Part shown: piece after piece, positions 55,810 to 64,000 of the stretch
Numbering within the stretch: the first letter of the stretch is position 1
How the letters are laid out: the number at the start of each line of letters is the position of its first letter
DNA from: Variovorax ginsengisoli
GTDB lineage: Bacteria > Pseudomonadota > Gammaproteobacteria > Burkholderiales > Burkholderiaceae_C
Length of the DNA: 64,000 nucleotides
Direction: 5' to 3'
NCBI RefSeq assembly: GCF_030811835.1
Contig: NZ_JAUSRO010000004.1
Location: forward strand, 248,001-312,000
Program-made: the position numbers and the translations under genes
The notes under the pieces: generated by a model
Told to the model about the DNA's origin: nothing
What the model saw: only the letters and a program-made list of their open reading frames with translations
The model's database searches: none

Positions 55810-57213
55810 ATGGAAACCCTTCAGTCGCCAGTCATTGGCGCACTTCTTGACCGGCTCGGCTCTGTGGCTGTCTTGAGCGGCCCGGACATTCCCGAGCGCA
55901 ACACCAACGACTGGGGTCCGCATGGGCCTGTGCGACCGCTCGCGGTGGTGCGGCCTTCAGAGCCTGCTGGTGTAGCGGCAGCAATGCAGATCTGCCACCA
56001 ACACGGCATCGCGGTCGTTCCTCAAGGTGGGCTGACCGGCCTGTGCGGCGGTGCCCGACCGATCGCGGGAGCCATCGCGCTGTCGCTGGAACGCCTGGTG
56101 GGCATCGAAGAGATCGATCCCGCGGCCAGCAGCATGACGGTCCTGGCCGGCACGCCGTTGGAAGTGGTACAGCGCGCGGCGGAGGCGGCCGGTTTCTTCA
56201 TGCCGCTAGACCTGGGCGCGCGTGGCTCCTGCGCCATCGGTGGAAACCTCTCAACCAACGCGGGGGGCAACCGGGTAATCCGCTACGGCATGGCGCGCGA
56301 CATGGTGCTGGGCATCGAAGTCGTGCTGCCGGACGGGACGCTCGTCACTTCGCTCAACAAGCTGCTCAAGAACAATGCCGGCTACGACCTGAAGCACCTC
56401 TTCATCGGCAGCGAGGGGACGCTGGGCATCATCACCCGCGCGGTGCTGCGGCTGCATCCCAAGCCGGCCAGCACGATGGTGGCGATGTGTGCCCTGTCGG
56501 ACTACGCGGGCGTGCTGGCGTTGCTGGCGGCGGCGCGTCGCGAGCTGGGCCCGCTGCTGTCCGCTTTCGAAGTGATGTGGCCGGACTACTGGAGTGCCGC
56601 GACCGGCGAAGTGCCCAACGTGCGCAATCCCTTTGCCGGAGACACGACGCCGTACGGCGCCTATGTGCTGGTCGAAGCGCTGGGCACCGATCCGGCGGTC
56701 GACATGCCGCGCTTCGAGGCCTGGTTGGAGCGCCGCCTGGAGGTGGGCGACGTGCCCAACGCGGTGGTCGCGCAGTCGATGGCCGAGGTCGCGCAGTTGT
56801 GGGGCGTGCGCGATGCCTGTTCGGAGTTCGTGTCGGTGTTCGGCCCGCACATCCCCTTCGACGTCGGACTGCCGACCGGCCGCATGGACGAATTCGCCGA
56901 ACGCTGCGCCGCTGGCCTTCGCGCACGACTCCCCGGCTGCCGCAGCCTTTATTACGGCCACATCGGCGACGGCAACCTGCATCTGGTGGCCTGGGTCCCC
57001 GGTGCGCCCAGCCAGCCCGAGCATGAGATCGAGCAGGTGGTCTACGGCCTGGTGCGTGAATTCGGCGGCAGCGTGTCGGCCGAGCACGGCATCGGGACGC
57101 TGAAGAAGCCCTGGCTGGGACACGCCCGTTCGCCGGAAGAAATCGCGCTGATGCGCACGCTCAAGCACGCGCTCGATCCGACCGGGATCCTCAACCCCGG
57201 CAAGGTCGTCTAG
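55810..57213 (+). CDS. FAD-linked 2-hydroxyacid oxidase/dehydrogenase (GlcD/D2HGDH type)
   Basis: This 467-aa flavoprotein has a PCMH-type FAD-binding domain (GIAVVPQGGLTGLCGGA near residue 75; GSCAIGGNLSTNAGGNRVIRYG is its second FAD loop, split in use). Its C-terminal cap has the family mark YYGHIGDGNLHLVAW and ends AEHGIG, DPTGILNPGKV. Members oxidise D-2-hydroxyacids such as glycolate, D-lactate or D-2-hydroxyglutarate to 2-oxoacids. Here it may finish a pathway that makes lactate or another 2-hydroxyacid. It opens the operon that continues with the sugar ABC importer, 23 bases downstream. Confidence 0.92.
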   Translation: METLQSPVIGALLDRLGSVAVLSGPDIPERNTNDWGPHGPVRPLAVVRPSEPAGVAAAMQICHQHGIAVVPQGGLTGLCGGARPIAGAIALSLERLVGIEEIDPAASSMTVLAGTPLEVVQRAAEAAGFFMPLDLGARGSCAIGGNLSTNAGGNRVIRYGMARDMVLGIEVVLPDGTLVTSLNKLLKNNAGYDLKHLFIGSEGTLGIITRAVLRLHPKPASTMVAMCALSDYAGVLALLAAARRELGPLLSAFEVMWPDYWSAATGEVPNVRNPFAGDTTPYGAYVLVEALGTDPAVDMPRFEAWLERRLEVGDVPNAVVAQSMAEVAQLWGVRDACSEFVSVFGPHIPFDVGLPTGRMDEFAERCAAGLRARLPGCRSLYYGHIGDGNLHLVAWVPGAPSQPEHEIEQVVYGLVREFGGSVSAEHGIGTLKKPWLGHARSPEEIALMRTLKHALDPTGILNPGKVV

Positions 57214-57236
57214 ATACCAAACCTCAGGAGACAAAA

Positions 57237-58544
57237 ATGAAAAACCCGACCCAACGCCTCACCCGGCTTGCCGCCGCCGCATGCCTTTGCCTGGGCTTCG
57301 CCGCCCACGCCCAGAACATCGACTGGAAGCACTTCGACGGCGAATCGATCAACGTGCTACTGAACAACCACCCTTGGTCGAACGCCATCCGCGACATGGC
57401 GCCGGAGTTCACCGCCAAGACGGGCATCAAGCTTCGCGTCGAACTGCTCAACGAAGATCCGCAGCGTGCACGCCTGGGCACGCTGCTGCAAGCCAAGTCG
57501 CCGGACATCGACGTCTTCAACTCGCTGCAGATCCGCGAAGGCGCGGTGTATGCCAAGGCGGGCTGGTATGCCGACCTCATGCCCCTGCTGGGCAACAAGA
57601 CACTGACCGCACTCGACTTTAACTACGAGGACTTTGGTGAAGGCTTGCGCAAGGCGACAACCTTCAATGGCAAGGTGGTCGCACTGCCGATCAACGTCGA
57701 AGGCCCGCTCTTCTACACGCGCTCGGACATCTTCGCGCGCTGCAAGGTCGAGGTTCCCGCCTATCTGGAAGACATCCCCGCTGCTGCCGCCAAGCTCAAG
57801 GCCTGCGACCCCGCTCAAGGCGTATGGGACGCACGGGGGGTGCGCAACGCCATCCCGTATTCGATGGCTTCCTTCGTCTTCAACAGTGGCGGCGACTTCA
57901 AGTCGGCCGACAAGAAGCAGCCCGGCCTGTGCCAGCCCAAGACCATCGCCGGCATGGCGATGTACGCCGACCTGCTGAAGAACTACGGCCCGGTCGGTGC
58001 CATCAACCATAGCTTCCCGCAGGTGGTCGAGTTGCTGGGCCAGGGGAAGATTGCCATGACGCACGAATCCTCCAACGAGTTTTCGAACATCATGAAGTAC
58101 CCGGGCCGCGACAACGACATCCAGGTGCGCGTGCTGCCCAAGGGACGCGAAAGCGGCATCTCCAAACCTGTCGCCTTCGGCTTTGGCCTGTCGATCTCGG
58201 CGTATTCGAAGAAGAAGGACGCCGCCTGGTACTTCCTGCAGTGGGCCACTTCAGCCGAGGTCGAAAGCAAACTGGTCAGCAAGGGTGTCGCGCCACCGCG
58301 GGCCTCGGTCTTCGACGGTCCGGCAATGAGGACCTGGGCGAGCGAGAAGCCGGTTCGCCAGCAGTGGGTCGATGCCCTGCGCGAGATCAGCCGTACCGGC
58401 ACCGGCGACTATGCGTCCCCGACCGACCGCGTGCCCGAAACGCGTGAAATCATCGGCCGTGCGGTCCAGGAGATGGTGCTGGGCGAGAAGAGTCCGAAGG
58501 ATGCTGCCTGTGCTGCCGACGCAGACCTGGCCAAGCTGCAATGA
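57237..58544 (+). CDS. Sugar ABC substrate-binding protein (family 1)
   Basis: This 435-aa periplasmic protein has a signal peptide (residues 1-26, cut after AHAQ). The mature part carries INVLLNNHPWSNAIRDMAPEF, LRVELLNEDPQRARLGTLLQ, and NVEGPLFYTRSDIFAR, all typical of family 1 (MalE/UgpB-like) proteins that bind sugars or polyols. AGGAGA lies about 7 bases before the ATG. Its stop overlaps the ATG of the first permease gene (ATGA). The sugar itself is unknown. Confidence 0.93.
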   Translation: MKNPTQRLTRLAAAACLCLGFAAHAQNIDWKHFDGESINVLLNNHPWSNAIRDMAPEFTAKTGIKLRVELLNEDPQRARLGTLLQAKSPDIDVFNSLQIREGAVYAKAGWYADLMPLLGNKTLTALDFNYEDFGEGLRKATTFNGKVVALPINVEGPLFYTRSDIFARCKVEVPAYLEDIPAAAAKLKACDPAQGVWDARGVRNAIPYSMASFVFNSGGDFKSADKKQPGLCQPKTIAGMAMYADLLKNYGPVGAINHSFPQVVELLGQGKIAMTHESSNEFSNIMKYPGRDNDIQVRVLPKGRESGISKPVAFGFGLSISAYSKKKDAAWYFLQWATSAEVESKLVSKGVAPPRASVFDGPAMRTWASEKPVRQQWVDALREISRTGTGDYASPTDRVPETREIIGRAVQEMVLGEKSPKDAACAADADLAKLQ

Positions 58545-59503
58545 GCTCACGTAGCAGCCCTGCCTTGAACCCGGCGCTGCCGATCGAAGCATCGGCCACG
58601 GGCGGCGCGCAGAGGCGGTCGTCTGCAGGATCACCTGCGGCGCGCGCCCAGCGCGCCCTGGCCTTCACCTGGATGATGTGGCCGGCCATCGGTTTCGTGG
58701 CTGCCATGATCGTCTTCCCATTGGTCTATGCCGCGTGGTTGTCGCTGTACGACGCGTCGCTGGGCAGCGAGCCGCGTTTCGTCGGCATCGACAACTACCT
58801 GGGCCTGCTCACCGACCGCGAATTCCGCAATGCTTTCTGGGTCACATGGGCGCTGTACGGCGGCGCCCTGGCGATGCAGATGGTGCTGGGTACGTGGCTC
58901 GGCATCGTGCTCAACAACGTGAAGTGGGCCCGCAACCTGGTCTGCACCATCGCCATCACGCCCTTCATGCTCCCGCCGGTGGTGGTGGCCATGATGGCGA
59001 TGGTGCTGCTGGACCCGTCCGTCGGCATCGTGAACTGGGTGATCGGCCTGCTCGGCATCCCGCCGCAGTTGTGGCTGGCCCATCCGAAATGGGTGTTGGC
59101 GACCGTGGCGCTCATCGACACCTGGCAGTGGGCGCCCTTTGTCGCACTGCTGGTGCTGGGTGGCCTGCAGTCGCTGCCCACCACCGTGTTCGAGGCCGCA
59201 GAGGTTGATGGCGTGGTGGGCTGGCGCCGCCTCGTCTACATCACCATTCCGTTGTTGGGTCCCACGCTGTTGACCGCGGCGGTGCTGCGCTCGGTAGATC
59301 TGCTGCGTTTCTTCGACCTGGTCTTCATCGCCACTCGTGGCGGGCCCGGCAATGCCTCTACCACCCTGAACATGTATGCCTACCAGCAGGGCTTCGAGTT
59401 CTCTCGCTTCGGCTGGGCTTCGGCCTCCATGATTACCCTGTCGCTGGTTGTGCTGTGCACGGTCATCGTGTTTGCGCGGCTACGTCGCGCCGTTGCCTGG
59501 TGA
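58541..59503 (+). CDS. Sugar ABC permease 1 (MalF/UgpA type)
   Basis: This 320-aa inner-membrane permease has six spans. The long N-terminal tail is Ala/Ser-rich. The first span starts WMMWPAIGFVAAMIVFPLVYA, and the EAA loop is TTVFEAAEVDGVVGWRRLVYITIP. The start overlaps the binding-protein stop. It pairs with permease 2, whose gene begins 8 bases after its stop, so the operon is tightly packed. Confidence 0.93.
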   Translation: MSSRSSPALNPALPIEASATGGAQRRSSAGSPAARAQRALAFTWMMWPAIGFVAAMIVFPLVYAAWLSLYDASLGSEPRFVGIDNYLGLLTDREFRNAFWVTWALYGGALAMQMVLGTWLGIVLNNVKWARNLVCTIAITPFMLPPVVVAMMAMVLLDPSVGIVNWVIGLLGIPPQLWLAHPKWVLATVALIDTWQWAPFVALLVLGGLQSLPTTVFEAAEVDGVVGWRRLVYITIPLLGPTLLTAAVLRSVDLLRFFDLVFIATRGGPGNASTTLNMYAYQQGFEFSRFGWASASMITLSLVVLCTVIVFARLRRAVAW

Positions 59504-59511
59504 GGTCCGCG

Positions 59512-60342
59512 ATGAAAAACATGTCCCGCCACGATCGTCCCGGCCTGCGCTGGCTGATGCGACTGCAACTACTGGCCGTGCTGTGCATCGTGCTGCTACC
59601 CATCGGCTGGATGGTGCTGTCGTCGTTCAAGCACAGCGTCGACGTAATGCGCCTGCCACCGGTACTGCTGTCGAGCCCGACGCTGGACAATTACCGCGAG
59701 CTGTTCGGCCGCACCGATTTCCTGCACAACACCTGGAACAGCCTGGTGGTGGCCATCGGCTCGACCTTGTTGGGCCTCGTGTTGGCGGTGCCGGCGGCCT
59801 TCGCTATCTCGTGGCACCGCCTTACCTGGCCGGCCACGCTGACGCTGTTCGCCCGCATGGCGCCTGGCACGCTGTTCCTGCTGCCCTGGTTCGTGCTGTT
59901 CTCCAAGCTGGAACTGGTGGGAAGCTACACCGCGCTGATCCTGGCCCATAGCGCGATCACCGTGCCGGTGGCGTTGTGGACCCTGCTGCCGTACTTCGAC
60001 GGCCTGCCGCGCGCGCTGATCGAATCTGCACAGATGGATGGGCTGCGGCCGCACGGCATTCTGCTGCGCATCGCGTTGCCACTGGTGGTGCCAGGCGTGG
60101 TGGTGGCGGCCATCCTCTGCTTCGTGTTCACCTGGAACTACTTTCTCTTCGCGCTGGCGCTATCGGGGTTCGACACCAAGACTGCCATTGTCGCGTCGTT
60201 CAATTTCATCGGCGAAGGCGTGACCAACTGGGGTGCACTCATGGCGGCGGCTTCGATGATCGCCCTGCCTCCGCTGGTGCTCGCCCTGCTGGTGCAGCGC
60301 CGCCTGGTGTCCGGCCTCGCCGTCGGTGCCGTCAAAGGATAA
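59512..60342 (+). CDS. Sugar ABC permease 2 (MalG/UgpE type)
   Basis: This 276-aa inner-membrane permease has six spans and an EAA loop LPRALIESAQMDGLRPHGIL. The N-terminal span starts QLLAVLCIVLLPIGWMVLSS. The ATG at 59512 has GAGG 6 bases upstream, preferred over an ATG 19 codons earlier that lies inside permease 1. It completes the channel with permease 1. The ATPase gene follows 9 bases later. Confidence 0.93.
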   Translation: MKNMSRHDRPGLRWLMRLQLLAVLCIVLLPIGWMVLSSFKHSVDVMRLPPVLLSSPTLDNYRELFGRTDFLHNTWNSLVVAIGSTLLGLVLAVPAAFAISWHRLTWPATLTLFARMAPGTLFLLPWFVLFSKLELVGSYTALILAHSAITVPVALWTLLPYFDGLPRALIESAQMDGLRPHGILLRIALPLVVPGVVVAAILCFVFTWNYFLFALALSGFDTKTAIVASFNFIGEGVTNWGALMAAASMIALPPLVLALLVQRRLVSGLAVGAVKG

Positions 60343-60351
60343 GAAAAGAAA

Positions 60352-61440
<1,089 letters not shown>

Positions 61441-61470
61441 AACCCACCCCCCCTATACCGAAATTCAGCC

Positions 61471-62391
61471 ATGACCATCCAAACCACATCCTTCAAGGGC
61501 ATCTGGCCCGCACTGCTCACACCGCTGACCGAAGCGTTGGACATCGACAAGAACCGCTTCGCCGCCCATGCCAAGAGCCTGCTGGCCGCCGGCTGCCAGG
61601 GCGTGACGCCCTTCGGCACCACCGGCGAGGGCCCCTCGTTCTCGATGAGCGAGCGCATCGAAGCCGTTGACGCACTGGTGGCCGGCGGGGTGCCGGCAGA
61701 TCGCATCCTGGTGTCGACGAGCTGCGCCGCGCTGCCCGAGACGCTGGCATTGACCCGGCATGCGCTCGACATCGGCGCGCATGGCTGCCTGATGCTGCCG
61801 CCGTATTTCCTCAAAGGCGTATCCGACCAGGGCGTGATCGACAGCTACCGCTGGGTCATCGACAAGGTGGCCGATGCGCGCCTGCGCCTGTACCTCTACA
61901 ACATCCCCCAGGTCTCGGGGGTGGCGCTGAGCCATTCGGTGATCGGCCAGCTCAAGGAGCTTTACCCGCAGACCATCGTCGGCATCAAGGACAGCGCCTG
62001 CCAGCGCGACGCGTCCGTGGCGCTGGCCCATGCCTTCATCGACCGTGTGATGGTCTATGTGGGCAACGAGCCCGACCTGCAGACCCTGTCGGCGCTCGGC
62101 AGCGCCGGTGCCGTGAGCGGCCTGGCCAACATGGTTCCGCGCCTGGTGCAGCGGTTGGTGACGCCAACGGCCAGCCCGGATGCGGTCCTCGATCAGGACC
62201 GCGTGCTGGCACTGCTCAATATCCTGGGCGGCTATGCACTGATCCCGGCGCTCAAGGGCGTGATGGCCGTACTCAGCGGCGACACCGCCTGGCTGCGCGT
62301 GCGCCCGCCTCTGGTTGCCATGGATCGACTGGCCTGCGAAGCACTCGCCGCGCAGGTCCGGGCGTTCGGCATCGACTCGCGCGCCGACTGA
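61471..62391 (+). CDS. DHDPS/NAL-family aldolase or dehydratase
   Basis: This 306-aa class I aldolase has the Schiff-base lysine K173 in VGIKDSACQ, the tyrosine Y143 in LYLYNIPQ and the GTTGEGPSFS loop. The family includes dihydrodipicolinate synthase, N-acetylneuraminate lyase and 2-keto-3-deoxy sugar acid aldolases or dehydratases. Next to sugar transport and dehydrogenase genes, cleavage of a 2-keto-3-deoxy acid to pyruvate plus an aldehyde is most likely. DHDPS itself is less likely here. The gene follows the ATPase by 30 bases. Confidence 0.9.
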   Translation: MTIQTTSFKGIWPALLTPLTEALDIDKNRFAAHAKSLLAAGCQGVTPFGTTGEGPSFSMSERIEAVDALVAGGVPADRILVSTSCAALPETLALTRHALDIGAHGCLMLPPYFLKGVSDQGVIDSYRWVIDKVADARLRLYLYNIPQVSGVALSHSVIGQLKELYPQTIVGIKDSACQRDASVALAHAFIDRVMVYVGNEPDLQTLSALGSAGAVSGLANMVPRLVQRLVTPTASPDAVLDQDRVLALLNILGGYALIPALKGVMAVLSGDTAWLRVRPPLVAMDRLACEALAAQVRAFGIDSRAD

Positions 62392-62410
62392 CAGCGCAGG
62401 CAGACCGACC

Positions 62411-63550
62411 ATGCCCAGCGTCATCCGTGGTGCGCTCGAGGCCCAGTCGCCGCAGCGCGACGAGACCGTACCATCGTCATCCTTCGATATGCCGCCCGGC
62501 AGCAAGGTTTCCGACGCAGCCGCGATTCGACATTGGGACCGCCTGGGCAACGGTGGCCTGGACTTTTCCCGCCTCGGCCTCGGCACCGCGCCGCTCGGGA
62601 ACCTGTACCGGGCCATCGGCGACGTCGAAGCCAGCGCCACCCTGCAGGCCGCCTGGGACCAGGGCATGCGCTACTTCGACACCGCTCCACAGTATGGCCT
62701 GGGCACTGCAGAACGCCGTCTGGGCCGCTTCCTGTTCGAACGGCGTACCCAACCCTGTGTGCTGTCGACCAAGGTCGGTCGCCTGCTGCGACGCTGCGCT
62801 CCGGCGGAGCGCACCGGTCTGGGCAAGTTCTTCGAGGTTCCTTCGCGTCAGGAAGTTTTCGACTACAGCTACGACGGTGTCATGCGCTCCATGGAGTTCT
62901 CGTTGGAACGCATGGGCGTGGATCGCATCGACGTGCTGTACGCCCACGACCTCGATGTCTTCAGTCATGGCAGCGTGGAGCGGCGCGATCATTTCATCGA
63001 CCAGTTCATGGCGGGCGGCTACCGCGCGTGCCTGGCACTGCGTGACCAGGGCGTAATCAAGGCGTTCGGTGCAGGCGTGAACGAAGCCCGCGCCTGCGAG
63101 ATCCTTGCCGAGCGTGGCGACTTCGACCTCTTCCTGCTGGCTGGCCGCTACACGCTGCTCGAGCAAGCGCCGCTCGACACCTTGCTGCCGCTGTGCCTGC
63201 GACGGGGCATCGGTATCGTGCTGGGCGGTGCATTCAACTCGGGCATCCTGGCCACCGGCGCTCGACCCGGCGCCTTCTACAACTACGACCTGGCACCCCA
63301 ATCGGTGCTGGACCGCGTGTCCGCCATGGAAGCCGTGTGCCAGCGCCATGGTGTGCGCCTGATCGAGGCCGCGCTGCAGTTCCCGCTGGCGCATCCGGCG
63401 GTAACCACGTTGATCGTGGGTGCCCAGCGTCCGGACGAGGCGGCGTCGGCCACCGGCTTGGTCGACCAAGCCATCCCTGCCATGTTCTGGCAGGAACTCA
63501 AATCGCTCGGCCTGCTGCGGGCCGATGCACCGGTGCCGGAGGGCCAATGA
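62411..63550 (+). CDS. Aldo/keto reductase, sugar dehydrogenase-like
   Basis: This 379-aa aldo/keto reductase has Asp and Tyr in YFDTAPQYGLGTAE, Lys in VLSTKVGRLL, and His in YAHDLDV. It resembles the bacterial D-threo-aldose/L-fucose 1-dehydrogenase group, which oxidises sugars to lactones. The N-terminal 45 residues look unlike the family; the start could be ATG 62411 or a later ATG at 62489 (MPPGSKVSD). It lies between the aldolase gene and the DUF4432 gene. Together they suggest sugar to lactone oxidation at the start of the pathway. Confidence 0.88.
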   Translation: MPSVIRGALEAQSPQRDETVPSSSFDMPPGSKVSDAAAIRHWDRLGNGGLDFSRLGLGTAPLGNLYRAIGDVEASATLQAAWDQGMRYFDTAPQYGLGTAERRLGRFLFERRTQPCVLSTKVGRLLRRCAPAERTGLGKFFEVPSRQEVFDYSYDGVMRSMEFSLERMGVDRIDVLYAHDLDVFSHGSVERRDHFIDQFMAGGYRACLALRDQGVIKAFGAGVNEARACEILAERGDFDLFLLAGRYTLLEQAPLDTLLPLCLRRGIGIVLGGAFNSGILATGARPGAFYNYDLAPQSVLDRVSAMEAVCQRHGVRLIEAALQFPLAHPAVTTLIVGAQRPDEAASATGLVDQAIPAMFWQELKSLGLLRADAPVPEGQ

Positions 63551-64000
63551 CCACGCGTGTTCCCCTGCATGCCGCCCTGTTCGGTGAGCGCGAACGCTTG
63601 GTCGTCAAAGCACCGGGCTTCGTGTGCACGGCCTTTTGCTTCGACTCCGGCGTGCCAGCGCTTCGCATCGGCAATACGCGCGGCGAAGTGGTGATGCTTC
63701 CTTTTCGTGGCCAGCAGATCTGGAGCGCCAAATTCGACGGCCGCGACCTGACGATGCGCTCCATGTTCGACCAGCCCGCGCGTTCCGCCGACTACCTGCG
63801 CACCTACGGCGCATTCTTCCTGCACTGCGGGCTGAGCGGCGTGGCAGCACCTGGCCCTGGCGACACGCATCCCTTGCATGGCGAGTTGCCCAACGCACGC
63901 TTCGACGAGGCGTGGATCGACGTCGACGAGGCGGGTGGCAGGCTGTCTGTCGGCGGCAGCTACCGCCACACCCTGGCTTTTTCGACCGACTACCGCGCCA
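63547..64000 (+). CDS. DUF4432 aldose-1-epimerase-like protein (3' end cut)
   Basis: The ATG overlaps the aldo/keto reductase stop (ATGA) and the frame stays open to the window edge (about 151 codons seen). The visible part starts MTTRVPLHAALFGERERLVV and includes TRGEVVMLPFRGQQIWSAKFDG and FLHCGLSGVAAPGPGDTHPLHGEL split by Gly. The second resembles the metal- or sugar-binding H-x-H region of galactose mutarotase-like DUF4432 proteins. It may convert between sugar anomers before oxidation. Only the N-terminal part is visible, so the family call is moderately sure. Confidence 0.8.
   Translation, partial: MTTRVPLHAALFGERERLVVKAPGFVCTAFCFDSGVPALRIGNTRGEVVMLPFRGQQIWSAKFDGRDLTMRSMFDQPARSADYLRTYGAFFLHCGLSGVAAPGPGDTHPLHGELPNARFDEAWIDVDEAGGRLSVGGSYRHTLAFSTDYRA

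Overview
The window is chromosomal DNA of a GC-rich beta-proteobacterium. The gene families (Bug/TctC and TAXI binding proteins, a LivM-LivG fusion, EttA, RhlE, GshA, ergothioneine genes) and the dense gene packing point to Burkholderiales, most likely Comamonadaceae of the Variovorax type. This placement is by recognition of families, not by a search. I see no rRNA, tRNA, insertion sequence, prophage or CRISPR array. Almost all of the DNA is coding.

Layout. 1-4.1 kb (minus): a branched-chain amino-acid type ABC importer, livK - stem-loop - livH - fused livMG, cut by the left edge. 4.2-11.4 kb: housekeeping and small genes (YlqF GTPase, CBS protein, D-amino acid aminotransferase, a small His/Arg-rich secreted protein, an HPF/RaiA-like protein, an unknown 734-aa membrane protein with an EF-hand loop, an SDR enzyme, a lone receiver domain). 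11.5-14.3 kb: gshA, a carboxylesterase and a [2Fe-2S] protein. 14.4-18.3 kb (minus): a cell-surface-signalling iron system made of a TonB-dependent receptor with an N-terminal signalling domain and, upstream, one polypeptide that joins an ECF sigma factor to a FecR-type anti-sigma factor, headed by a good Fur box. 18.4-28.8 kb: an M14-like DUF2817 protein, three c-di-GMP enzymes (MHYT-GGDEF-EAL plus two overlapping GGDEF proteins), DUF808, GNAT, a small gene trio ending in a ferredoxin, an MFS transporter and an RluA-type pseudouridine synthase. 28.9-32.7 kb (minus): a universal stress protein and a compact set egtB-egtD-DUF427-2OG/Fe dioxygenase. 32.8-36 kb: type II NADH dehydrogenase and an acyl-CoA ligase.

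36.1-39.8 kb: a GntR/FCD regulator translationally coupled to a complete polar amino-acid ABC importer, with a dyad operator candidate. 39.9-44.9 kb: Tsx-like porin, DUF1439 protein, P1 peptidase, TAXI protein. 44-48.9 kb: a Bug protein, DUF2783, FAD hydroxylase and an unusual MBL-fold protein as one minus-strand set, facing an IclR regulator. 49-52.9 kb: ettA and rhlE, divergent.

53-64 kb: a sugar or sugar-acid catabolic locus. An SDR and an idonate-type dehydrogenase converge on a GntR/FCD regulator. Divergent from the regulator runs a long operon: FAD-linked 2-hydroxyacid oxidase, sugar ABC importer (binding protein, two permeases, ATPase), DHDPS-family aldolase, aldo/keto reductase and a DUF4432 aldose-epimerase-like protein that is cut by the right edge. 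Import, oxidation, retro-aldol cleavage and 2-hydroxyacid oxidation would form a non-phosphorylative sugar pathway, but the substrate cannot be read from the sequence.
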